The position numbers and the translations under genes were made by a program. A model generated the notes under the pieces. The model was not told where the DNA came from and searched no databases. It saw nothing but the letters and a program-made list of their open reading frames with translations. A stretch of 40,912 bases of DNA from a virus, in the IMG/VR virus record IMGVR_UViG_3300020109_000045, positions 1-40,912 of that record; one strand, given 5' to 3'. Below are positions 13,458-19,806 of the stretch, piece by piece; position 1 is the stretch's first letter, and the number at the start of each line of letters is the position of its first letter.

Positions 13458-13771
13458 TGCGAACCTGTGTCGAGTGCTATAAGGAAACGGACGAATGCAC
13501 CTGCCCCGAACCGGGCAGCGAAGCCGACCACTATGGCAGGGTATGGCGGCATTGTGAGCAGGGCCTCACACTGACCAAAGCCAGCATGGCCCGCTTCATG
13601 ATGTTCTGCCTGAGCAACAACGTCCAGATCGGTGACGTTTACGCCATTAATGCGAACTACAAGGGGTCTCAGGTGCTGGCGTCAATCCGGCTCAAGCCGG
13701 AACAGATCGAAGCGTTTGAGGCCGAGACAGGCGGGAAGCTGCGCCGTCCGCCGCGCTTGGTGCTGAATTGA
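13457..13771 (+). CDS. hypothetical protein with N-terminal Cys cluster
   Basis: The 104-aa product begins MRTCVECYKETDECTC, a C-x2-C...C-x-C cluster that may bind zinc, followed by WRHCEQGLTLTKASMARFMMF and a basic tail. The start is one of two adjacent ATGs (13454/13457); 13457 overlaps the previous stop as TGATG and lies seven bases after GGAGG. It is flanked on both sides by the 44-bp repeat. Confidence 0.65.
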   Translation: MRTCVECYKETDECTCPEPGSEADHYGRVWRHCEQGLTLTKASMARFMMFCLSNNVQIGDVYAINANYKGSQVLASIRLKPEQIEAFEAETGGKLRRPPRLVLN

Positions 13772-13814
13772 CCGCCCCCGGTGGGTCAATGGGTTGCGTG
13801 GGATATGTCAAACC
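13771..13814. repeat. 44-bp repeat element, copy 2
   Basis: It shares ACCGCCCCCGGTGGGTCAA and ATGTCAAACC with copy 1, at identical spacing and 373 bp away. This copy starts on the last base of a stop codon and lies in non-coding DNA upstream of a regulated promoter. TTGACC (13768-13773) and GGTCAA (13784-13789) form an inverted repeat here, suggesting a protein-binding site. Confidence 0.8.
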
Positions 13815-13834
13815 GGGAGCGTGAATTATTTATG

Positions 13835-13895
13835 CGCTAGGCGTGTTTTTCCTCTTGCATCCATGCAACGCTAGGCGTATATATAAGACATGCAA
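13835..13895 (+). promoter_or_regulatory. promoter with palindromic operator and direct repeats
   Basis: TTGCAT (13855-13860) and TATATA (13878-13883) are separated by 17 bp, a good sigma-70 promoter. The -35 box is the left arm of a perfect palindrome TTGCAT-CC-ATGCAA (13855-13868). CGCTAGGCGT occurs twice as a direct repeat flanking it (13835-13844 and 13869-13878), and another ATGCAA half-site follows at 13890-13895. This is the only strong internal promoter I see in the early operon. The XRE gene downstream is the obvious candidate regulator. Confidence 0.75.
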
Positions 13896-13923
13896 ACGAG
13901 AAACCCAAACGGAGGAAGCTAAA

Positions 13924-14184
13924 ATGGCTGGATCACCGCAGTTCAAGATTTTCAACCCATCGGGGGAATACGTAGCGGCCTGCAAATATGCCGAAGATGC
14001 CGCCGCACTGACCGCCATTCTTGGTGAAGGGACCAAGATCAAGCATGGGCATAGCCATGTCGTCTGGACCGAAGGCGCAGAGGATATGAGCGCAGGCGAA
14101 AGCTACGATTACGTTGCCGGGGTCGTTTTTGCCCGCATCAAGAAAAAGGGCGAGGACTACATGCGGAGCGTAGGGAGACTATGA
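13924..14184 (+). CDS. 86-aa protein of a regulator-linked cassette
   Basis: The start at 13924 follows GGAGGAAGC and the dedicated promoter. The protein has a compact alpha/beta look: FKIFNPSGEYVAACKYAEDAAALTAILGEGTKIKHGH, then VVWTEGAED, then a helix ending ARIKKK. Similar small proteins are scattered in alphaproteobacterial genomes and mobile elements without assigned function. It is immediately followed, with an ATGA overlap, by an XRE regulator. That layout (own promoter with palindrome, small protein, HTH) is shared by toxin-antitoxin and anti-CRISPR/Aca loci; neither is demonstrated. Confidence 0.75.
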   Translation: MAGSPQFKIFNPSGEYVAACKYAEDAAALTAILGEGTKIKHGHSHVVWTEGAEDMSAGESYDYVAGVVFARIKKKGEDYMRSVGRL

Positions 14185-14399
14185 CCCCCGCTGAAATCCG
14201 CGCTGCCCGCAAGTCGCTGGCCCTTACGCAGGGCCAACTTGCCACTGTGTTGCACCTCGGGAAACGCGGGCAGTCCACGGTCAGCGAATGGGAACGCGGG
14301 GTGAAATCACCGTCGCCGCATATGAAGCTGCTGCTCCGCGCTTATCTCGACGGCTACCGCCCCGCAGACTGGCCGGTCAAACCGATGGAGGGATGCTGA
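14181..14399 (+). CDS. XRE-family HTH regulator
   Basis: The 72-aa protein is essentially one helix-turn-helix domain: IRAARKSLALTQGQLATVL, then HLGKRGQSTVSEWERG, then SPSPHMKLLLRAYLDGY. The Q-x-x-L-A and S-x-W-E-x-G positions match the XRE/Cro family. It overlaps the preceding stop by four bases. The palindrome at 13855-13868 is the likely operator, giving negative autoregulation of this two-gene cassette. Confidence 0.85.
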   Translation: MTPAEIRAARKSLALTQGQLATVLHLGKRGQSTVSEWERGVKSPSPHMKLLLRAYLDGYRPADWPVKPMEGC

Positions 14400-14584
14400 T
14401 GGACCGCTATGCCTCGAACATGGTTGCAGCAGGTGTATGGCTGATGGTCGGACAAGGCACCAATCAGGACACATGGCATGGAATTGCGGCGGCGGTAACT
14501 TGCCTGATCGTTGCAATCGGTTTCTGGTTTCGCGCTTGTTCAAAGCCGCCCGCCCCCACCACAGGAGACACGCCGCATGACTGA
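14399..14584 (+). CDS. small membrane protein
   Basis: This 61-aa protein starts in a TGATG overlap. It has one transmembrane helix (about residues 27-47, HGIAAAVTCLIVAIGFWFRAC) and a Pro/Thr-rich tail. It overlaps the next gene by eight bases. Function is unknown. Confidence 0.65.
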   Translation: MDRYASNMVAAGVWLMVGQGTNQDTWHGIAAAVTCLIVAIGFWFRACSKPPAPTTGDTPHD

Positions 14585-14768
14585 CACCTTCTTCTTCATG
14601 CTCTATGTCGGCGGGATGGCTGGCGCCTGGCATCTGAAACGCGGCTTCTTCGGTATGTTCATGTGGCCGTTTGAGTGCGGCGTAGCGATGATGAAATGGA
14701 CCAATGACAAACTGCGGGAACCAGACGTCGATGCTGAAAATCACCCACGTCAGGAAACGAGCGATTGA
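14577..14768 (+). CDS. small membrane protein
   Basis: This 63-aa protein has hydrophobic, aromatic N-terminal stretches (FFFMLYVGGMAGAWHL and GFFGMFMWPFECGVAMM) that could form two short membrane helices, then a hydrophilic acidic tail. Translation is coupled to the preceding membrane protein. It is not recognised. Confidence 0.6.
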   Translation: MTDTFFFMLYVGGMAGAWHLKRGFFGMFMWPFECGVAMMKWTNDKLREPDVDAENHPRQETSD

Positions 14769-14793
14769 AAACGTCTGCCAAGGAGGCGATGAC

Positions 14794-15318
14794 ATGACGG
14801 AAGCCCTCATCTGGCCCGACCGCCTGCGCATCCGCGACACCGGGCTACACGATGATCTAGGTGGACCGGAGCAGCGCATCTATACGACCGCAGGCCGAGG
14901 CTATGAACGGCAGGAATATGTCCGCGCTGATCTATTCGACGCCCTGACCGCCGAACATGACGCGCTGCGGGCGGCGCGCAAGGAAGACTTCATACGGAAG
15001 GTGGGTAACCTGATCCAGTGGCTCGAAAAAGACCCGGACAACATCTATCTGCTTCCGGCTGATGGCGTTGAAACATTCCGCAAGTGGATCCACGGCCATC
15101 AGCAACCGCAGAAGGATACGCTGCGGGTTTATGCGCGAGAGGCGATCATTCACTCCATCAACGACCTTGCCGCCCACCTAGAACAGCATCACGACAGCGA
15201 GGAAGAGACGCCCGAAGCCAGGAACCTACGCCACATCATGCACCACCTGGAAGGGACGCTGATTGGCATGGACGACGACGCAGACATTTCCATGCCGCAC
15301 GATGAAACGGCCGTTTGA
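14794..15318 (+). CDS. phage early protein, Ead-like N-terminus
   Basis: This 174-aa protein starts after AAGGAGG. Its beginning (ALIWPDRLRIRDTGLHDDLGG, then EYVRADLFDAL) has the W-P-D...EYVRADL style found at the N-terminus of many accessory phage proteins. It continues with helices (DFIRKVGNLIQWLEKDPDN) and an acidic, His-rich end. Function is unknown. Confidence 0.65.
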   Translation: MTEALIWPDRLRIRDTGLHDDLGGPEQRIYTTAGRGYERQEYVRADLFDALTAEHDALRAARKEDFIRKVGNLIQWLEKDPDNIYLLPADGVETFRKWIHGHQQPQKDTLRVYAREAIIHSINDLAAHLEQHHDSEEETPEARNLRHIMHHLEGTLIGMDDDADISMPHDETAV

Positions 15319-15340
15319 AAGCGGCTTTGGAGAAACTGAA

Positions 15341-15448
15341 ATGCTTATTTGCTGGATACTCGGGCACAAATGGGGATTAGGCGGTTGGGACGAACACGCC
15401 CCTCTTTTCGATATGCGCTGCGGAAGATGCGGGAAGAAGTGCCGCTGA
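15341..15448 (+). CDS. DUF1660-like 35-aa zinc-knuckle protein
   Basis: The product reads MLICWILGHKWG and ends RCGRCGKKC. A Cys near the start, G-H-K-W and a terminal C-x2-C pattern match the small phage DUF1660 family, which probably binds one zinc ion. GGAG lies eight bases upstream of the ATG. It is the last convincing gene of the rightward operon. Confidence 0.65.
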   Translation: MLICWILGHKWGLGGWDEHAPLFDMRCGRCGKKCR

Positions 15449-15480
15449 GCCGCCGCGCAGAGAGGGATCTTAGAGGTTGA

Positions 15481-15669
15481 ATGATGATACTCACCCTGCC
15501 GCCGCTCGGGCTGCTATACCCGGCGCAACGTGGATATTGCGACGTCTGCCGACTTGAGGACGTTGCTCGTCTCGCTCTCGAGCAGACGTTCTTAAACGGT
15601 CGGTTGCCCGCATATGAAACCCATAGCGCGGGCAACGTGTCAACTAAACGCCAGAACGCTGACACGTAG
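15481..15669 (+). CDS. doubtful 62-aa frame over a structured region
   Basis: A frame of 62 codons starts at a double ATG with a weak GAGG-like site. Its product (MMILTLPPLGLLYPAQRGYC...) matches nothing, and its second half is built from hairpin-forming DNA. It may be a real terminal gene, but a non-coding terminator region is equally likely. Confidence 0.25.
   Translation: MMILTLPPLGLLYPAQRGYCDVCRLEDVARLALEQTFLNGRLPAYETHSAGNVSTKRQNADT
15568..15665. terminator. cluster of three hairpins between convergent operons
   Basis: CGTCT-c-GCTC-tc-GAGC-AGACG (15568-15588) forms a short stem followed by TTCTTAA. GTTGCCCGC (15603-15611) pairs perfectly with GCGGGCAAC (15628-15636). GTGTCA (15637-15642) pairs with TGACAC (15660-15665). 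The cluster lies between the end of the rightward early operon and the end of the leftward late region, where a bidirectional terminator is expected. None has a long T-run. Confidence 0.5.
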
Positions 15670-15715
15670 CGGCGATCATGTTAAGGAGATGCCGTTAGAC
15701 AATAACCGGCCCCCG

Positions 15716-16276
15716 CTACTGCATGAGCATGGTTTTGAATGCATCGTCCATCCGGCGGAAATCGTCGTGATAGATATGCCCCTTGCCCATGTTGCAGTCA
15801 TTGCAGAGAACTTGGAGGTTGGTCTGTTCTAGGGCTAAGTCTGGAAACGTACGCCGGGGCTTGATATGGTCCACCACCAGATAGCCGTGGGCCGTGTCGC
15901 CCGGCTGCCAGCCGCAGCACTGGCAGCGGTGCGAGAACCGCGCCAGGGCCTCATAACGGGCCTGCTTCCATTCCCATGATGAATAGAAGCCATCCTTTGC
16001 CGCAGTCTTGGCTTTCGGCTTGGGGTCTTTCCGTGCCTTGCTTGCCTGCTTGGCATACTTTTCGCGGTTAGCCTGCTTGAAGTCGGGCAACGCAGACAGC
16101 GGAACCAGACCAGCAGCAACGGCCTGCCAGCCGCGTGGCAAGGGCCATGGCAACCCTAACTCTGTCGCTTTGGCCTTGGTGATGTTTTTTTGGCCCATGC
16201 GCTGCTGGGCCAAGCGCCGGATTTCGGCCTTGTTATACTTGCGCGCAATCTGACGAAGGGATACTTTATCAGTCAT
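15716..16276 (-). CDS. HNH endonuclease with basic N-terminal region
   Basis: The preferred 186-aa product starts MTDKVSLRQIARKY; GGAG lies upstream, and a longer frame begins at 16360. The N-terminal half is Lys/Arg/Ala-rich with a short HTH-like stretch. The C-terminal domain is a zinc-finger HNH: CQCCGWQ, then VVDHIKPRR, then TNLQVLCNDCNMGKG. The D-H pair and the N residues are the catalytic set, and the two C-x2-C pairs bind structural zinc. HNH nucleases often assist terminase in packaging. It has its own promoter with a perfect palindrome. Confidence 0.88.
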   Translation of the reverse strand: MTDKVSLRQIARKYNKAEIRRLAQQRMGQKNITKAKATELGLPWPLPRGWQAVAAGLVPLSALPDFKQANREKYAKQASKARKDPKPKAKTAAKDGFYSSWEWKQARYEALARFSHRCQCCGWQPGDTAHGYLVVDHIKPRRTFPDLALEQTNLQVLCNDCNMGKGHIYHDDFRRMDDAFKTMLMQ

Positions 16277-16339
16277 CGACAGCACTCCAATGCTTCGGTC
16301 AAGACCCCGGATGTTGACGCATCGCGGGGTCACTTTTTC

Positions 16340-16367
16340 ATCATAATCATAATTGCGCAATAATCAA
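16340..16367 (-). promoter_or_regulatory. promoter for the HNH gene with ATTGCGCAAT operator
   Basis: Read on the minus strand, TTGATT (16367-16362) and TATGAT (16345-16340) are 16 bp apart. The spacer contains the perfect 10-bp palindrome ATTGCGCAAT (16352-16361). The region is strongly AT-rich against a GC-rich background. A GCGCAAT half-site also occurs in the divergent early control region near 5217, so one regulator might bind both. Confidence 0.55.
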
Positions 16368-16381
16368 GCAAAAGCATCGAA

Positions 16382-16399
16382 CCAGCCTGCCCTTGCTGG
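16382..16399 (-). terminator. weak hairpin after the lysis operon
   Basis: On the minus strand CCAGC (16399-16395) pairs with GCTGG (16386-16382) around an 8-nt loop, extended by two G-U pairs. It is followed by a T-rich stretch with interruptions. It lies just after the last tiny lysis-region frame and before the HNH promoter, so a weak terminator is plausible. Confidence 0.35.
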
Positions 16400-16402
16400 C
16401 CT

Positions 16403-16492
16403 CTAACGCAGCCACCCCGGCCCGCATCCCCAGGCCGCGCAGGCCCGAAGCCATGCCGCATAGTAAGCCCAGGCGATAACGGCGGGGGTCAT
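16403..16492 (-). CDS. tiny hydrophobic 29-aa protein
   Basis: This frame starts with ATG in an ATGA overlap with the preceding stop. It encodes an aromatic, Ala-rich peptide (MTPAVIAWAYYAAWLRAC...) ending W-L-R. The coupling and the hydrophobic composition suggest a small membrane peptide of the lysis region, but length and lack of family make it uncertain. Confidence 0.4.
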   Translation of the reverse strand: MTPAVIAWAYYAAWLRACAAWGCGPGWLR

Positions 16493-16878
16493 GCCAGGGT
16501 CCAGTCTGCTTCATTCCAGCGGCGTTGCCACATGGCCCCGTCGCGCCACTGGAAGAACCCCGGCTCCTGCACCTTCTCCGTCAGCGGCTTGTATGCCGTG
16601 ATGCAGAAGCCCTCGGGCATGTGGACGATGCGATGGATGCGGTTGAACGGGATCTCGAACTCGTCATCCGTCTTGCGGTGGACCGTCTCGATCAGCCCTT
16701 CCGGCCCATAGATTTCCTCAAGGTAACTGCCCCAAATGATCCGGCTGAAACAGGAATATGGGTGGTCATGGGGATCCCCGAGGTCCGGCAGGGTGAAAGC
16801 ATGGTTTACCCACCCCTCGCCGTGCAGGTGAACCTTCTTCATGCCTTCCCACATGCGTTCCGTGCGTGTGTGGGTCAT
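16489..16878 (-). CDS. cupin-like phage protein
   Basis: This 129-aa protein has the pattern WVNHAFTLPDLGDPHDHPYSCFSRIIWGSYLEEIY, then NRIHRIVHMPEGFCITAY. Conserved His and Glu residues are spaced as in a one-domain cupin barrel (H-x-H...E...H). Proteins of this type are found in phage late regions with no established role. It is coupled to the upstream holin-like gene by an ATGA overlap. Confidence 0.6.
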   Translation of the reverse strand: MTHTRTERMWEGMKKVHLHGEGWVNHAFTLPDLGDPHDHPYSCFSRIIWGSYLEEIYGPEGLIETVHRKTDDEFEIPFNRIHRIVHMPEGFCITAYKPLTEKVQEPGFFQWRDGAMWQRRWNEADWTLA

Positions 16879-17276
16879 ACTGGCGCCCCAGCCCGCTTGA
16901 GCGCCTCTGCCAGCCGGTCCCGGCCCATGATGGCATCCACCTGCTGCTGCAACTTCGCCCTCGCCATATCTTCAAGGTGCGCCCGCGACGGGGCCAGCCT
17001 GCGCAGCGCATCGGGCACGGACCGTTCGACGTAATCCAGCACCGTGCCGATAGCCATGTCAGGCGCGGCAATGGTCGGATGCTTCTGCATCGTGTCAATA
17101 ACAAGGCCGATGCCGGTATCAAGCGCCTTGTGCAGCGCCTCGCGGTGGCGGGCCTCGATATCCAGCCGCCAGCGTTCCGGCAGTTTCCGCATCAGCCATG
17201 CGATGATGGCGAGAATGAGCGTCAGCAGCAGATCCACGATGATCGGCTGGACGATGTTCTGGATGATGTCGATCAA
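16875..17276 (-). CDS. LLH-type holin (holin superfamily 6-like)
   Basis: This 133-aa protein has one N-terminal transmembrane helix (about residues 9-29, VQPIIVDLLLTLILAIIAWL) followed by a basic stretch and a long helical soluble domain containing YVERSVPDALRRL and a C-terminal coiled segment. This matches the LLH holin layout: single membrane pass, cytoplasmic helices, conserved V-P-D-A-L. It lies two genes after the endolysin, supporting a lysis-timing role. Confidence 0.7.
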   Translation of the reverse strand: MIDIIQNIVQPIIVDLLLTLILAIIAWLMRKLPERWRLDIEARHREALHKALDTGIGLVIDTMQKHPTIAAPDMAIGTVLDYVERSVPDALRRLAPSRAHLEDMARAKLQQQVDAIMGRDRLAEALKRAGAPV

Positions 17277-17617
17277 CGGGGTTCTCCCAAATCAGGCAGC
17301 GGCACCGTTTGCCCCGCCAGTTGATGTGTGCAGTCGTTCAGGAACTGGATTTGCCCGTCGCGGACGAAACTGTGACAGGTGCGGGGTTCTGGCTCGACCT
17401 CCTCACCCGCCATCACTCGCGCATGTTCTGCATCAGTGAAGCGTCGGACGCCCTGCACGAGAACAGACGGGTTGAAGGTTGGCGCATCTGCATCGCCGTT
17501 CAATGTCCAGCCGCGCGACCCGTCCACCGTGACGTGGTGCATTTCATCGCAGCCGGGGCACATGAAGGCCACAAGGCCCCCTTGCAGGCGGCGGAGTTTC
17601 TTTCCGATCTGGGCCAT
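17273..17617 (-). CDS. DUF6527-like protein
   Basis: This 114-aa protein reads MAQIGKKLRRLQ, then FMCPGCDEMHHV, a W-x-N-G-D-A-D-A-P-T-F-N-P-S segment, and later CHSFVRDGQIQFLNDCTHQLAGQ. The C-P-G-C knuckle, C-H-S-F and D-C-T-H positions are those of the phage DUF6527 family, probably zinc-binding. It starts at 17617 in a TGATG overlap with the endolysin stop; the longer frame upstream is the endolysin shadow. Function is unknown, although the family often sits beside lysis genes. Confidence 0.75.
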   Translation of the reverse strand: MAQIGKKLRRLQGGLVAFMCPGCDEMHHVTVDGSRGWTLNGDADAPTFNPSVLVQGVRRFTDAEHARVMAGEEVEPEPRTCHSFVRDGQIQFLNDCTHQLAGQTVPLPDLGEPR

Positions 17618-18198
17618 CAGCGCAGTCCTATGAAGGCGGCAACAGCCGCGATTGCAGCGACAACAACGGCGATGACGCCGCCGCCGGGCGGGGTGCCCCG
17701 TGCGGGGGCTGGGGTCGGCTTGGGAACGGGTCGGGGGCTTGCTTCCACAGGCGTCAAGAACAAATCGCGTTCTGCTTTCCGACGCTTGACGAGGCCCGGA
17801 AGAGTTTTCCCTCCCGCTTTTACCCACTGCCCGAACTGATCGGCAGCGCCTGCATAGTCCCGCGCGTTCAGCTTGCGCAGCAGCGTGGAGTTTCGCAGAT
17901 TGCCCGGCCCAAGGTTGAACGTGAAGCTGACCAAGGCATCGAACTGGTTCTGGTTCAGCGGCACGGTGACGGCATCCATCACATACCGCTCGAACTTGCG
18001 CAGATCGGTGCGCAGGATCTCGGTCGCGCCCGCCTCGGTAATCCGCATCCCCTTGGTTACGGGCGGCGATCCTGCGGCAGAGGTATGCCCATAGCCGATG
18101 GTCGGCACAGACCAGCCATGCGCCGGATCTGGGTAGGCTTCCAGACGCAAGCCTTCATGCGCCTTTATTAGGGCAATGCCCTTTTCCGATGTTTGCAT
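17617..18198 (-). CDS. GH24 endolysin (muramidase) with C-terminal membrane anchor
   Basis: This 193-aa protein has the T4-lysozyme-type catalytic triad: E15 in KAHEGLRL, D24 in AYPDPAHG, and T33 in VPTIGYGHT. The rest of the fold is present (VPLNQNQFDALVSFTFNLGPG, about 79-99; GLVKRRKAERDLFL, 135-148). It hydrolyses peptidoglycan beta-1,4 bonds. Residues 150-172 are a Pro/Ala/Gly linker, and 174-192 a hydrophobic helix rich in Val/Ala/Ile. A C-terminal anchor differs from the usual N-terminal SAR anchor, so export may follow a tail-anchored route. Confidence 0.92.
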   Translation of the reverse strand: MQTSEKGIALIKAHEGLRLEAYPDPAHGWSVPTIGYGHTSAAGSPPVTKGMRITEAGATEILRTDLRKFERYVMDAVTVPLNQNQFDALVSFTFNLGPGNLRNSTLLRKLNARDYAGAADQFGQWVKAGGKTLPGLVKRRKAERDLFLTPVEASPRPVPKPTPAPARGTPPGGGVIAVVVAAIAAVAAFIGLR

Positions 18199-18219
18199 GA
18201 TGATGCCTATGATGTTGGT

Positions 18220-18477
18220 TCAGTAACCGGGATCGGGATGGCGCCTGCCGGTGACGGCTTTACCTTCCTGCAAGCAGCACCACTTGCGCCAAACACGTTC
18301 GCAGTGGTGCGGCTCAAAGAAGATCATTTCCATGGCTTCGAGGTAGAGGGTGCGGATGATGCTGCGCCCCCAGAGATACACCCTCGCACAGACTGGCTGG
18401 GTAGGGTCGCCACCTAGTCGGGCGTTCCAGCGGCAGGACCATTCCCAATGCCACTCGTCTGCGCCGCGCTCACTCAT
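18220..18477 (-). CDS. small Trp-rich phage protein
   Basis: This 85-aa protein has W-x-W-x-W-S-C-R-W-N-A-R-L-G-G-D-P-x-Q-P-V-x-A-R-V and ends with paired H-C and C-C residues (EPHHCERVWRKWCCLQ). A W-N-A-x-x-G-G-D-P...S/A-R pattern recurs in short late-region phage proteins. It overlaps the preceding gene by eight bases. Function is unknown; a membrane-surface or metal-binding role is possible. Confidence 0.6.
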   Translation of the reverse strand: MSERGADEWHWEWSCRWNARLGGDPTQPVCARVYLWGRSIIRTLYLEAMEMIFFEPHHCERVWRKWCCLQEGKAVTGRRHPDPGY

Positions 18478-18916
18478 CCCGACGCCCTTTCATTCGTGAC
18501 TGGAATTCAAGTTCTTTCGACAGATCATCAATAGAGGCCCGCAGATCATGGGCTTCTGTCGCCACAGCGTTTGCCGCTGCGGTGTTGGCGCGGATGGTGT
18601 CCAGGTTGCCGCCGTGGGCCTCGATCAACGCCGTCAGGGATTTGGTCAGTGCCTTCTTGGCTTCAACGTCGGTGTTGATGGAATGCGTCATGCCTATGGC
18701 GGCAGCGGTAAAAGCGTCCAAAGACAGGACCATGCGGTCAATGTCCTTGCTGCTGACAATCGCCCCCTTGACCTCGGCGAACTCGGGGGGCTTTTCTGTT
18801 GCGGCCTTCTTGCGTCCGAGAAGCTGGGTGATGGTTCCGCCCCCCATCACCGTGCCAAGCATCGCAAAGAAGGCAATCAGGACTGCTGAGAGGTCAGGGC
18901 TTTCGAGCCATCGCAT
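18470..18916 (-). CDS. single-pass membrane protein with helical domain (lysis region)
   Basis: The 148-aa product starts at 18916 after AGGAGG; the frame extends upstream but without a better site. Residues 8-34 form a transmembrane helix (LSAVLIAFFAMLGTVMGGGTITQLL) followed by GRKK, giving an N-out/C-in arrangement. The rest is helical with a predicted coiled coil at the end (ASIDDLSKELEFQSRMK). A holin or spanin-like role is possible from location, but no motif proves it. Confidence 0.6.
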   Translation of the reverse strand: MRWLESPDLSAVLIAFFAMLGTVMGGGTITQLLGRKKAATEKPPEFAEVKGAIVSSKDIDRMVLSLDAFTAAAIGMTHSINTDVEAKKALTKSLTALIEAHGGNLDTIRANTAAANAVATEAHDLRASIDDLSKELEFQSRMKGRRDE

Positions 18917-19373
18917 CGGCGCCCCTCCTGACTGCCACCATATCACGGCGCGTCAGGATGATATTGCGCCACTCGTGAGGGGCGATGAACGCCCCGTAAG
19001 CTATCGGGCCTGTCGGCAGCCCATACCCGTCTAGCCAAGCATAGAACATGCCCAAGGCGACTGCGCTCCACGCCACAAAAGCGATCATTGACCCGAAGAA
19101 CCGCAAGGTCGGCGTGTAGGGACGCCACGTTGCAAAGGTGCCGTTCAACGCAAGCCCCACAGCGCGGAACACTGCGCCAGCCATCATCAGGTTGGCCCAA
19201 GCAGCCTGATCCGCCCATTGCGCCATGATCCAGAAACTGCGGGATGATGTGAACACATCAGGATTGGAATAGAGGGAATACCCCCACAGAAACAGCGCGG
19301 CGGATCCGACATACTCCGAGAACCTCGCCCCGGCGTGCTGCCATGCGCCCTCGGCTATCCTGACGATAATCAT
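18894..19373 (-). CDS. multi-pass membrane protein, lysis region
   Basis: The start at 19373 overlaps the previous stop (ATGA), giving 159 residues. Hydrophobic segments near residues 18-34, 50-75 and 100-125 (for example SMIAFVAWSAVALGMFYAW) indicate about three to four membrane helices. A conserved-looking loop YTPTLRFFGSM joins two of them. It resembles paired small membrane proteins in alphaproteobacterial phage lysis regions; a holin function is possible. Confidence 0.6.
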   Translation of the reverse strand: MIIVRIAEGAWQHAGARFSEYVGSAALFLWGYSLYSNPDVFTSSRSFWIMAQWADQAAWANLMMAGAVFRAVGLALNGTFATWRPYTPTLRFFGSMIAFVAWSAVALGMFYAWLDGYGLPTGPIAYGAFIAPHEWRNIILTRRDMVAVRRGADAMARKP

Positions 19374-19738
19374 GACCGCTGCCTCCATCCCACCCCCATG
19401 ACAACCAGAGATGCAGTCCAACATATGATCGCGGGTGTTTTGAGGCCGTTCCCAACGCAGGCTGCGGCATAGCACCCGAATGCCACGGCCACGGCATCAA
19501 GCAGGCAATCCCAGAACAGCGCCCAGGTCCTGCGCTTTGCGATGTAGAATTGCAGACCTTCCCAACACACCAGATAGACCAGCGGCACCAGCCATGCGGC
19601 ATCCCACATGTTCCAGTAGATCGCGACCAGACCCCACGGGCCGAGACCGATGTAGGCATGACCGGAGAACACGCTTGCCCAATAATGCGGTTCATCTTGA
19701 CTGTCGGCTTCAAGAAGCGTGGGCAGGGTCATCGCCAT
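19370..19738 (-). CDS. multi-pass membrane protein, lysis region
   Basis: This 122-aa protein has about three membrane helices (around residues 33-58, 72-95 and 100-118), with a polar N-terminus LLEADSQDEPHYWASVFSGH and a central WALFWDCLLDAVAVAFG motif whose acidic residues lie within a helix. AGGA precedes the start. It is coupled to the next membrane gene and may form a complex with it. It is the first gene of the lysis block. Confidence 0.6.
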   Translation of the reverse strand: MAMTLPTLLEADSQDEPHYWASVFSGHAYIGLGPWGLVAIYWNMWDAAWLVPLVYLVCWEGLQFYIAKRRTWALFWDCLLDAVAVAFGCYAAACVGNGLKTPAIICWTASLVVMGVGWRQRS

Positions 19739-19772
19739 GGGATCGTCCTATCGTGTTTCCCGGGGTCATGCT

Positions 19773-19800
19773 GGCGCCCTCGCGTTGATGCGAAGGCGCC
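19773..19800 (-). terminator. hairpin after the structural operon
   Basis: On the minus strand GGCGCCTTCGC (19800-19790) pairs with GCGAGGGCGCC (19783-19773), an 11-bp stem with one G-U pair and a 6-nt loop. It begins six bases after the stop of the beta-helix spike gene. No T-run follows, so it may attenuate or process rather than fully terminate transcription into the lysis genes. Confidence 0.6.
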
Positions 19801-19806
19801 GTCGTC

